Below, piece by piece: positions 1 to 5,898 of a stretch of DNA of 8,306 bases. The notes under the pieces are model-generated. The model worked only from the letters and a program-made list of their open reading frames with translations. It did not search any database and was not told the origin of the DNA. The stretch is taken from positions 1 through 8,306 of the forward strand of contig JASHTE010000207.1 in NCBI GenBank assembly GCA_030040695.1, read 5' to 3'. The first letter of the stretch is position 1; every line of letters begins with the position of its first letter. Origin of the DNA: Vulcanimicrobiota bacterium. GTDB lineage: Bacteria; Vulcanimicrobiota; Vulcanimicrobiia; Vulcanimicrobiales; Vulcanimicrobiaceae. A program made the translations under genes and the position numbers.

Positions 1-255
1 ATCGCGTTTGGTGAGATCTGGCGTGGCTTTAGGCAATGGGCTCTTGCCGCGATCACGCTCGGTGCGTTCGCGATGACGCTCGCGGTCGCGGAGACGGGAA
101 TGCGGCGCGCCCGCTTTGCGGCCGGCTCAGGGCTCTGGCTCCCCGTCGCTCTCTCGCTCCTGCCGGCAATCCTTGCTACCTCCGTCGCACGAAGTGCCCG
201 CGGCGTCGTCGAATGGCGGGGACGCCGCTATCGCGGGGTTTTCCGTGGCACTTGA
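1..255 (+). CDS. Membrane glycosyltransferase, C-terminal 84 residues (5' end outside window)
   Basis: The frame is open from base 1 to TGA 253-255, so this is the tail of a gene that starts upstream. The visible part has two hydrophobic segments: about residues 13-30 (WALAAITLGAF and following) and about 48-67 (GLWLPVALSLLPAILATS). A basic tail follows with the motif VEWRGRRYRGVF. The layout of membrane helices followed by a short WRGRRY-type end is typical of family 2 / ceramide-glucosyltransferase-like enzymes, including hopanoid-associated ones. These place a catalytic domain at the membrane and glycosylate lipids. The catalytic domain (DxD, QxxRW) is not in the window, so the substrate cannot be stated. 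The next gene starts 14 nt after the stop, suggesting cotranscription. An internal ATG at 73 could be taken as a start, but the upstream codons are open and protein-like, so a truncated gene is the better reading. Confidence 0.62.
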   Translation: MAFGEIWRGFRQWALAAITLGAFAMTLAVAETGMRRARFAAGSGLWLPVALSLLPAILATSVARSARGVVEWRGRRYRGVFRGT

Positions 256-269
256 GCAACTACCGCACG

Positions 270-1610
270 ATGGCAGCCCCGACGGCAGAACGGCCGGTGA
301 GCATGGAGGAGATCGCCGCGCTGGCAAAGCGCCGCGGCTTCATCTTTCAGTCGAGCGAGATCTACGGCGGCATCGGCGGCTTCTGGGATTACGGGCCGCT
401 CGGCGCCGTCATGAAGCGCAACGTCAAGAACGCGTGGTGGCACGACACCGTCGAGCTGCGTGACGACGTCGTCGGCTTCGATTCTTCCATTATCATGCAT
501 CCGGCGACGTGGGAGGCCTCGGGACACGTCGCGGCGTTTCACGACTCGATGGTGGATTGCAGGGTCTGCAAGCACCGCTTTCGTTACGACCACTTGAAGG
601 ATACATCACGCTGCCCCGATTGCGGCAGCGCGAACTCGTTTACCGAGCCGCGCAACTTCAACTTGATGCTCAAGACCTCGGTTGGGCCGATGGAGGACAC
701 GTCGTCGCTTGCCTATCTGCGTCCCGAAACCGCTCAGGGCATCTTCGTGAACTTCAAGAACATTTATCAGACCGCACGCAAGCGCCCGCCCTTCGGCGTC
801 GCACAGATCGGAAAGGCCTTTCGCAACGAGATCACGCCGGGCAACTTCACGTTTCGTGTCCGTGAGTTCGAGCAGGCCGAGCTCGAGTATTTCGTTCCCG
901 ACGACGGTCACGACATGGAGGCCTTTCACGAATGGGTCGAGCGGCGAAAAGCCTGGTACGCAAACTACGGCATCAAGCCGGAGCGGCTGCGCTTCTACGA
1001 GCTGAAGCCCGAGGAGCGGCCACACTATGCGAAGGCGGGCGTCGACGTCGAGTATCTCTTTCCGTGGGGCTGGGGAGAGCTCGAGTCCATCGCGCATCGC
1101 GGCACGTACGATCTCGAGGCGCACATGCGCGCCTCGGGAAAAGATTTGCGTTTCTTCGATGAGGCTACGAAGCGCCGCGAGACGCCGCTCTTGATCGAGT
1201 CTTCGGCGGGCATCGACCGTACGATGCTCACCTTTCTCGTCGACGCCTACGAGCGTGAGATGAGTACCGATCCTAATGGAAAGGAGACGGAGCGGACCGT
1301 GTTGCGTCTCCACCCGAAGATCGCGCCGGTGCAGGCAGCGGTCTTCTCGCTCGCGCGCAACAAACCCGAGCTCGTCGGGCGCGCGCAGGCGATCGAGCGC
1401 GCGCTACGCCCTCACTTTCGCGCCCAGTACGACGAGGGCAACATCGGCCAGCTCTATCGGCGCCAGGACGAGATCGGGACGCCGTTCTGCATCACCGTCG
1501 ATTACGAGACACTCGAGAACGGCAGCGTCACCGTCCGCGAGCGCGACACGATGCGCCAAGAGCGCATCGCAGAGAATCACCTGCTTCAGTATTTGGAGGA
1601 AAGAACGTGA
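270..1610 (+). CDS. glyS: Glycyl-tRNA synthetase, dimeric single-chain class II type
   Basis: Charges tRNA-Gly with glycine in the cytoplasm. From ATG 270 the protein has 446 residues, close to the usual ~460 of the alpha2 enzyme, which is unrelated to the alpha2beta2 GlyQ/GlyS pair. Visible landmarks in order: N-terminal RRGFIFQSSEIYGG (21-34); two CxxC pairs at C97/C100 and C115/C118, a likely zinc site; RPETAQGIFVNF (151-162); class II motif 2 starting AFRNEITPGNF (183-193); motif 3 SSAGIDRT (311-318). The C-terminal anticodon-binding domain includes LYRRQDEIGTPFCITVDYE (395-413). The frame is open upstream to 36, but those residues are arginine-rich, unlike GlyRS, and overlap the preceding gene in another frame, so I reject the long start. 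ATG 303 (MEEIAALAKRRGF), with GGTGA just before it, is an alternative start. The stop overlaps the ppdK start as GTGA, implying translational coupling. Confidence 0.96.
   Translation: MAAPTAERPVSMEEIAALAKRRGFIFQSSEIYGGIGGFWDYGPLGAVMKRNVKNAWWHDTVELRDDVVGFDSSIIMHPATWEASGHVAAFHDSMVDCRVCKHRFRYDHLKDTSRCPDCGSANSFTEPRNFNLMLKTSVGPMEDTSSLAYLRPETAQGIFVNFKNIYQTARKRPPFGVAQIGKAFRNEITPGNFTFRVREFEQAELEYFVPDDGHDMEAFHEWVERRKAWYANYGIKPERLRFYELKPEERPHYAKAGVDVEYLFPWGWGELESIAHRGTYDLEAHMRASGKDLRFFDEATKRRETPLLIESSAGIDRTMLTFLVDAYEREMSTDPNGKETERTVLRLHPKIAPVQAAVFSLARNKPELVGRAQAIERALRPHFRAQYDEGNIGQLYRRQDEIGTPFCITVDYETLENGSVTVRERDTMRQERIAENHLLQYLEERT
1595..1600 (+). promoter_or_regulatory. Shine-Dalgarno site for ppdK inside the glyS 3' end
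   Basis: GGAGGA lies 6 nt before GTG 1607. It fixes the non-ATG start of ppdK, whose start codon overlaps the glyS stop (GTGA, 1607-1610). The site lies in the last codons of glyS, so ribosomes finishing glyS can reinitiate directly on ppdK. Confidence 0.8.
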
Positions 1611-4276
1611 GCGTTCGCGTGCATCCTGCAGCGAAGAGAATCTACTTCTTCGACGAGGGGAACACATCGCGCGACTTGCTCGGCGGTAAGGGAGCCGGGC
1701 TCGCCGAGATGACCGCCGCCGGCCTCCCTGTTCCGATGGGCTTCACCATCACGACGCAGGCGTGCTTACAGTACTATGAAGACGGGAAGCGCCTCTCGGA
1801 GAGCTTTCAGGAACAGCTGCGCGAGGCGATCGCCGAGCTCGAACGGCGCACCGGCAAGCGCTTCAACGACCCAGAGGCGCCGCTCCTCGTCTCGGTTCGC
1901 AGCGGTGCGCGCGTCTCGATGCCCGGCATGATGGACACGATTCTCAACATCGGCCTGAACGACGAGACGGTCGAAGGCATTGCCCGGCTCACGAACAACG
2001 AGCGCTTCGCGTGGGACGCCTACCGGCGGCTCATCGCGATGTTCTCCACCACAGTCTATGGGCTCGACAAGGATCTCTTCGAAGAGCCGCTCGAGCGCCG
2101 CAAAGACGAGCTCGGCGTGAAGAACGATCCTGAGGTCGACGCGGACTCCTGGCGCGCGCTCGTTGAAGAGTACAAGCGGATCGCCGCGCAGCACACCGCG
2201 GACGGCTTTCCACAGGACGTCAACGAGCAGGTCACTCGTGCAATCGAGGCGGTCTTCAACTCGTGGCATTCGAAGCGCGCAATCGACTACCGGCGCTACA
2301 ATCGGATTCCGGATGATCTCGGTACGGCAGTGAACATCGTGCAGATGGTATTCGGCAACATGGGCGACGACTCGGGAACCGGCGTTGCGTTCACGCGCGA
2401 CCCGAACACCGGCGAGCGCGTGCTCTTCGGTGAGTACCTGTACAACGCGCAGGGCGAAGACGTGGTCGCGGGTATTCGCACGCCTGTGCGCATCTCCGAC
2501 TTGGAACGCACGCAGCCGCACATCTACCGCCAATTCGTCGAGATCGCGCAGCGTCTCGAGAAGCACTACCGCGACGTGCAGGACCTCGAGTTCACCGTCG
2601 AGCGCGGCAAGCTCTACATGCTGCAGACGCGCAACGCAAAGCGCAGCGCAGAGGCTGCCGTACGCATTGCGCTCGATCTCGTGAACGAGGGCATCATCGA
2701 TCGGGCGACCGCCGTCGGACGCGTCGATGCACGCGCGCTCGATCAGCTCTTTCACGCGCGCATCGATCCGAACGAGAGATTCGCGGTCGCTGCGAAAGGA
2801 TTGAATGCGTCACCGGGCGCCGCAGCGGGGCGCGTCGTGTTTGACGCCGATGAAGCGGTCGCGTGGGCGGAGCGTGGCGAGGAGGTGGTGCTCGTCCGCG
2901 TCGAGACGACGCCGGACGACGTGCACGGCATGATCGCGGCACGCGGCGTGCTGACGGCAAAAGGCGGCGCGACCTCGCACGCGGCCGTCGTGGCGCGTGG
3001 GATGGGTAAACCGTGCGTCGCGGGCTGTGAGGCGCTGCAGATCGACCGACGGAACAAGCGCGCTTCGCTCGCAGGCGCCGAGTTCGGCGAAGGCGATTGG
3101 ATCACGATTGACGGCACGACCGGAAACGTCGCAGTCGGAAAGCTTCGTCTGATTCCACCGCCCGCGAAACTCCCCGAGCGGCTTGCGACGCTGCTCGAAT
3201 GGGCCGACGCGCAGCGCAGGCTCGAAGTCTGGGCAAATGCCGACACGCCGGAGGATGCGCGAAAGGCGCGTGATCTCGGCGCTCAAGGCATCGGGCTCTG
3301 TCGCACGGAGCACATGTTCATGCAACGAGACCGGTTGCCCGTCGTGCAGGAGATGATTCTCGCGAATACGCCGGAGGCGCGCGCGACGGCGCTCACGCGG
3401 CTCTTGCCCTTCCAGCGCGAGGATTTTGTCGGCATTCTCGAGGCCATGGCCGGCTTGCCGGTGACGATTCGTCTGCTCGACCCGCCGCTGCACGAGTTCC
3501 TCCCCTCGCTCGAGACGCTGCTCGTTGAGACGACGGAGCTCCGCCTCACGAAGGGCATCGATTCGCCTGACTACCAATTGCGCGAAGCGGTGCTCAAGCG
3601 TGTGCAGCAGATGCACGAGCAGAATCCGATGCTCGGCCTGCGAGTCTGTCGTCTCGGTATTCTCTACCCGGAGATCTACGAGACGCAGGTGCGCGCGATC
3701 TTCGAGGCGGCGTGCGACCTCGTGCAGCGCGGCATCGACGCGCGTCCCGAGGTGATGATTCCGGGCGTAGGAAGCATCCGCGAGATGCAGGTGACGGCTG
3801 CAAACGCGCGACGGGTTGCGGAGGAGGTATTGCGCGAACGCAACTGCCGGCTCTCCTACCACGTCGGCACGATGATCGAGCTCCCACGCGCGTGTGTCAT
3901 CGCCGACGAGCTCGCCGGTGAAGCCGAGTTTTTCTCGTTCGGCACCAACGATCTCACGCAGACGACCTACGGCTACAGCCGGGACGACGCCGAGAACTCG
4001 TTCATCCCACGCTACCTCGAGCAGCGCATCCTGCCCGACGATCCGTTCCAGATACTCGATCGCAAGGGCGTGGGGGCGCTCATGCAGCTTGCCGTCGAGA
4101 AGGGGCGCAGTTCGCGCGACGATTTGAAGATCGGCATCTGCGGAGAGCACGGCGGCGAACCGTCCAGCGTCGCATTCTGCGAGCACATCGGGCTGAACTA
4201 CGTCTCGTGCTCGCCGTATCGCGTTCCGATCGCACGCCTCGCCGCCGCCCAAGCTGCGCTGGGCGTGCTGGAGTAG
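1607..4276 (+). CDS. ppdK: Pyruvate, phosphate dikinase
   Basis: Interconverts pyruvate + ATP + Pi and PEP + AMP + PPi, acting in gluconeogenesis or PPi-linked glycolysis. At 889 residues it matches the usual 870-900. The N-terminal ATP-grasp region spans about 1-345 (GGKGAGLAEM 26-35, VSVRSGARVSMPGMMDT 95-111, GDDSGTGVAFTRDP 253-266). The phosphohistidine domain carries GGATSHAAVVARGMGKPC, with catalytic H458 and the neighbouring regulatory-type T456. The C-terminal PEP/pyruvate barrel shows R566 (LCRTEH), R622 (IRLLDPPLHEF), E758 (GTMIELPRA), N781-D782 (GTNDLTQ) and catalytic C845 (GICGEHGGEP). By alignment from memory these match R561, R617, E745, N768-D769 and C831 of the Clostridium symbiosum enzyme. 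No active-site residue appears lost. The GTG start is set by GGAGGA at 1595-1600. No PDRP-type bifunctional regulator is next to it, although one often accompanies ppdK in Firmicutes. Confidence 0.97.
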   Translation: MSVRVHPAAKRIYFFDEGNTSRDLLGGKGAGLAEMTAAGLPVPMGFTITTQACLQYYEDGKRLSESFQEQLREAIAELERRTGKRFNDPEAPLLVSVRSGARVSMPGMMDTILNIGLNDETVEGIARLTNNERFAWDAYRRLIAMFSTTVYGLDKDLFEEPLERRKDELGVKNDPEVDADSWRALVEEYKRIAAQHTADGFPQDVNEQVTRAIEAVFNSWHSKRAIDYRRYNRIPDDLGTAVNIVQMVFGNMGDDSGTGVAFTRDPNTGERVLFGEYLYNAQGEDVVAGIRTPVRISDLERTQPHIYRQFVEIAQRLEKHYRDVQDLEFTVERGKLYMLQTRNAKRSAEAAVRIALDLVNEGIIDRATAVGRVDARALDQLFHARIDPNERFAVAAKGLNASPGAAAGRVVFDADEAVAWAERGEEVVLVRVETTPDDVHGMIAARGVLTAKGGATSHAAVVARGMGKPCVAGCEALQIDRRNKRASLAGAEFGEGDWITIDGTTGNVAVGKLRLIPPPAKLPERLATLLEWADAQRRLEVWANADTPEDARKARDLGAQGIGLCRTEHMFMQRDRLPVVQEMILANTPEARATALTRLLPFQREDFVGILEAMAGLPVTIRLLDPPLHEFLPSLETLLVETTELRLTKGIDSPDYQLREAVLKRVQQMHEQNPMLGLRVCRLGILYPEIYETQVRAIFEAACDLVQRGIDARPEVMIPGVGSIREMQVTAANARRVAEEVLRERNCRLSYHVGTMIELPRACVIADELAGEAEFFSFGTNDLTQTTYGYSRDDAENSFIPRYLEQRILPDDPFQILDRKGVGALMQLAVEKGRSSRDDLKIGICGEHGGEPSSVAFCEHIGLNYVSCSPYRVPIARLAAAQAALGVLE

Positions 4277-4281
4277 CCGAC

Positions 4282-4596
4282 ATGATCTCCACGCGGGACG
4301 TCATTATTCAAACCGAGCGTCTCGACGCCGCGAAGGCGTTTTACGCGGACGCCTTGGGCTTCCAGATAACGATGAATGACGAGCACATCCTTGGGTTTGA
4401 GACCGGAGGTTTCCAGCTGTTCGTCGAGCGCGGCTCATCGCCGGAGCCCGTGTTCGAGTACGAGGTTGATGACCTCAGTGAGGCACGGACGAAGCTCTTG
4501 GCCTTGGGATGCACGATCGTCGAAGAGAATCCGTCTGTACCGCGGATTTACTTGAGAGATCCGTTCGGGCTCGTCTTCAACATCACGCCGCGCTAG
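4282..4596 (+). CDS. Small VOC (glyoxalase/bleomycin-resistance fold) protein, metal ligands not evident
   Basis: Single-module VOC protein of 104 residues. The opening (VIIQTERLDAAKAFYADALGF, 7-27) has the family's beta strand, helix and FYxxxLGF signature. A run GFQLFVERG (43-51) and the closing IYLRDPFGLVFNITPR (89-104) match the DPxGxxxE end of each VOC module. Two things are unusual. The acidic metal ligand normally found after DPxG is N100 here, and no His is seen in the first strand where another ligand is common. A metal-dependent lyase or dioxygenase activity is therefore doubtful, and a binding or sequestering role is possible. The start is ATG 4282, with GGAG at 4270-4273 and 5 nt after the ppdK stop, so it is probably cotranscribed with ppdK. 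The open frame extends upstream to 4207, but that part overlaps ppdK and is not VOC-like. Substrate unknown. Confidence 0.85.
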   Translation: MISTRDVIIQTERLDAAKAFYADALGFQITMNDEHILGFETGGFQLFVERGSSPEPVFEYEVDDLSEARTKLLALGCTIVEENPSVPRIYLRDPFGLVFNITPR

Positions 4597-4608
4597 AAAG
4601 TCGGTTCG

Positions 4609-5045
4609 GTGACACCCCTCGACTTATCGAAAGCTCCGCCAAGGAAGGCCGCGTGCGACGACGGGGGGATGATCTATCTCGGTCGCACGATCGACAAGGT
4701 TCGCGCAACGCTTCCGGTGGCAAGGCTGGTGAGTTTATCGTCGGCAGCCCTGAGGTGAGCTCGACCATGAGCCTCTATCTTTTCCACGTCTTGAAGACGA
4801 CCGAAGGGGAGTTTCGCAACGTTGTCCGCGACGCCGCAGCGGAAGATGACGTCATCGCCTGGGTGCGTGCCCGGGCTACACCGGAGAAGATCGCTCGCTG
4901 GAACGCATGGATCGGCGCGTACCGCATTCAGGATCTACCCGAAGAAAACAAGCCGTTCTTCGAGCGCAGTAACCCCTCGACGCGCGATCTCGCGCGAGAC
5001 ACGCTCGTGATCGACGCCCTCGATTACGAGGACTCACGCACGTGA
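4609..5045 (+). pseudogene. DUF5069-family gene interrupted by a -1 frameshift near 4714-4716
   Basis: Two adjacent frames together give one DUF5069-like protein of about 145 residues, the family's normal size. Frame 1 from GTG 4609 gives TPLDLSKAPPRKAACDDGG, then MIYLGRTIDKVRATLP; the latter is the family's hallmark xxLxRTIDKxRA region. That frame then turns to nonsense and stops at TGA 4756-4758. In frame 3, GGKAGEFIVGSPEVSSTMS continues from 4716, followed by LYLFHVLKTTEGEFRNVV and AAEDDVIAWVRARATPEK, with the family-like IARWNAWIGAY, and ends at TGA 5043-5045. One base is missing after CTTCC (4711-4715), so CCCGG read as CCGG would explain it. No slippery heptamer is visible. The downstream part could still be made from ATG 4767, which has its own strong SD. 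The gene starts 12 nt after the VOC stop, in the same operon. The family's function is unknown. It may be a true pseudogene, a split gene or a sequencing error. Confidence 0.8.
4752..4759 (+). promoter_or_regulatory. Strong internal Shine-Dalgarno ahead of ATG 4767 in the split DUF5069 gene
   Basis: GAGGTGAG lies 7 nt before ATG 4767 (MSLYLFHVLK), in frame with the C-terminal 92 residues ending at 5045. The stop codon of the N-terminal fragment, TGA 4756-4758, falls inside this site. If the frameshift is real, a ribosome terminating there would sit on a good reinitiation signal. The C-terminal fragment could then be made as a separate protein. Confidence 0.5.
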
Positions 5046-5179
5046 TCGCCGGTCTCTTCCGATCCACGCTCCTCGTACTCGGATGCTTTGTCGGAGTCTT
5101 TTCCGGAGTTGCCCTGGTAGCGACGTGCTTACCGGGTCCCTCGACTTCGCGATGCTTTCCATCGCTACGCTCGGGGTGA
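5042..5179 (+). CDS. Possible 45-residue single-pass membrane peptide
   Basis: GTG 5042 overlaps the DUF5069 stop as GTGA, the same junction type as glyS/ppdK. The frame gives a basic start (IAGLFRS) and then one hydrophobic helix at about residues 9-29 (TLLVLGCFVGVFSGVALVAT). The short tail, PGPSTSRCFPSLRSG, is rich in Ser, Arg and Pro. That tail is encoded by the hairpin and repeat-like stretch at 5135-5180, so the true C-terminus may have been replaced when that sequence arrived. No homologue is recognised and no strong SD stands apart from the upstream coding sequence. It could be a genuine small membrane protein, a remnant, or a chance frame in a decaying intergenic region. Confidence 0.33.
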   Translation: MIAGLFRSTLLVLGCFVGVFSGVALVATCLPGPSTSRCFPSLRSG

Positions 5180-5181
5180 CA
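5135..5181. repeat. Candidate dispersed intergenic repeat with an internal hairpin
   Basis: The left end GTCCCTCGACTTCGC and right end GCTCGGGGTGACAG resemble the two halves of a short repeat I associate with intergenic DNA of several GC-rich lineages. Between them GCGATG (5149-5154) and CATCGC (5160-5165) form a perfect 6-bp stem around CTTTC. No T-tract follows, so it is not a standard intrinsic terminator, though it sits where the upstream operon ends. Only one copy is in this window, so its repetitive nature rests on memory of similar sequences. Confidence 0.4.
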
Positions 5182-5226
5182 GAGCCTTATGGCAAGGCCA
5201 ACGTGCCACAGGGTTCCTCGAACACC

Positions 5227-5255
5227 TTGACACTACGGCAATGACGTAGTAACGT
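5227..5255 (+). promoter_or_regulatory. Putative promoter with dyad operator upstream of the toxin-antitoxin pair
   Basis: TTGACA (5227-5232) is a perfect sigma-70 -35 box. TAACGT (5250-5255), a weak -10 box, follows after 17 nt. Between and overlapping them is a perfect 6-bp inverted repeat, ACTACG (5232-5237) and CGTAGT (5245-5250), with a 7-nt spacer. A dyad in the promoter spacer just before a toxin-antitoxin pair is the expected place for the antitoxin to bind and repress its own operon. The role is inferred from position. The expected transcript would start near 5262, about 10 nt before the likely toxin start. Confidence 0.45.
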
Positions 5256-5271
5256 GAAGGCGGGTGTGTCA

Positions 5272-5573
5272 ATGCCGAGTTCGACGGCTTCGAGTGGGAC
5301 GAGAGCAAGCGCGTGCAAACGCTCTTGCAGCGCGGTCTAGACTTTGTACGTGCGGTACAAATATTCGAGGGAATGTCCCTAGAGCGCGTAGATTCTCGGC
5401 ACGAATACGGGGAACAACGGTTTGTCTCGACGGGGGACGCGGACGGCTTGATTATTACGGTTGTTTGGACGCCGAGAGGCCGAAATCGCAGGATCGTCGC
5501 GGCATGGCCGGCCTCAAACCGAGAAAAGAAGAGAGTTTTATGCCTATCGTGCGATACACGAACAAGCAAATAA
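5272..5573 (+). CDS. brnT: BrnT-family toxin-like protein with disrupted start
   Basis: Frame 3 reads GFEWDESKR, then LLQRGLDFVRAVQIFEG, then RVDSRHEYGEQRFVSTGD, then IITVVWTPRGRNRRIVAA. This matches the BrnT layout (WDExK, HGVxFxxA, D.RH.YGEeR, vvyTxR...RiISAR). BrnT proteins are small RelE-like ribonucleases. Homology covers nearly all of its length. Frame 3 has no ATG, GTG or TTG between the stop at 5250-5252 and GTG 5313, which would drop the conserved WDESK. Restoring one base after ATGCC (5272-5276) would give a natural M-P-x-FDGFEWDE start, hence my start at 5272. The intact shorter alternative is 5313-5573. Positions usually KHG and SAR are QRG and AAW, so catalytic activity is uncertain. 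The last 34 nt overlap the antitoxin gene. Confidence 0.7.
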
Positions 5574-5896
5574 AGAAGCTTAAGGACAGAACTGATGCAC
5601 TCAAGGTGCGCGCCGCCACCGAGCGGCAGATTGCGGCCTGGAAGCGTAAAGAGGGCATTGACGATTCCAAGCTCGGCCCGGTTCGTGCCGTGCCGCCGAT
5701 GACTGATGTCGGCGCGCTCCGCGAGAGGCTCGGCTTGTCGCAGGAAGAGTTTGCGACACGCTACATGCTTCCGTTGCGGACGATTCAGGAATGGGAGCAG
5801 GAGCGTCGAGCTCCGTCGGAGCCCGCTCGCGTCTTGCTGTACGCTATTTCACGCGACCCGAAAGCGATTGCACGCGTCTTGCGCCGCGGCGCGTAA
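5540..5896 (+). CDS. Helix-turn-helix antitoxin/regulator partnered with the BrnT-like toxin
   Basis: A protein of 118 residues from ATG 5540, which has an AAGAGAG purine run 4 nt upstream. The C-terminal half is an XRE/HigA-like helix-turn-helix: ALRERLGLSQEEFATRYMLP (59-78), then LRTIQEWEQERRAPSEPARV (79-98), then a closing helix, YAISRDPKAIARVL. This form, with WEQ...P..PAR.LL, is common in type II antitoxins. The N-terminal half (IVRYTNKQIKKLKDRTDALK and on) is basic and resembles the start of BrnA, and probably contacts the toxin. The classical BrnA ribbon-helix-helix is absent. It should bind DNA and autoregulate, perhaps through the dyad at 5232-5250. The reading frame stays open up to 5264, but that stretch is the shadow of brnT. 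It ends 2 nt before the convergent HD gene's stop. Confidence 0.8.
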   Translation: MPIVRYTNKQIKKLKDRTDALKVRAATERQIAAWKRKEGIDDSKLGPVRAVPPMTDVGALRERLGLSQEEFATRYMLPLRTIQEWEQERRAPSEPARVLLYAISRDPKAIARVLRRGA

Positions 5897-5898
5897 TG

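Noticed and set aside
36..269. 78-residue N-terminal extension of GlyRS
   Set aside because: Arg/Pro-rich residues unlike GlyRS. The same bases encode the hydrophobic glycosyltransferase tail in frame 1.
1766..2755. 329-residue minus-strand frame inside ppdK
   Set aside because: Same antisense shadow effect; no domain features, and it lies wholly within a certain gene.
2810..4252. 480-residue open frame on the minus strand inside ppdK
   Set aside because: It is the antisense shadow of a high-GC gene. The plus-strand ppdK is intact with all catalytic residues, and the minus product has no recognisable motif.
4705..4725. Programmed -1 ribosomal frameshifting in the DUF5069 gene
   Set aside because: No X XXY YYZ slippery heptamer and no evident downstream pseudoknot at the switch point. 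A one-base deletion or read error is simpler.
5149..5165. Hairpin read as an intrinsic terminator
   Set aside because: The stem is only 6 bp and no T-run follows. It fits a repeat-like element better, though some terminator role cannot be excluded.
5264..5539. 92-residue N-terminal extension of the HTH antitoxin
   Set aside because: Cys/Arg-rich sequence that is a frame shadow of the BrnT-like toxin. ATG 5540 has a purine-rich SD and matches the usual antitoxin length.
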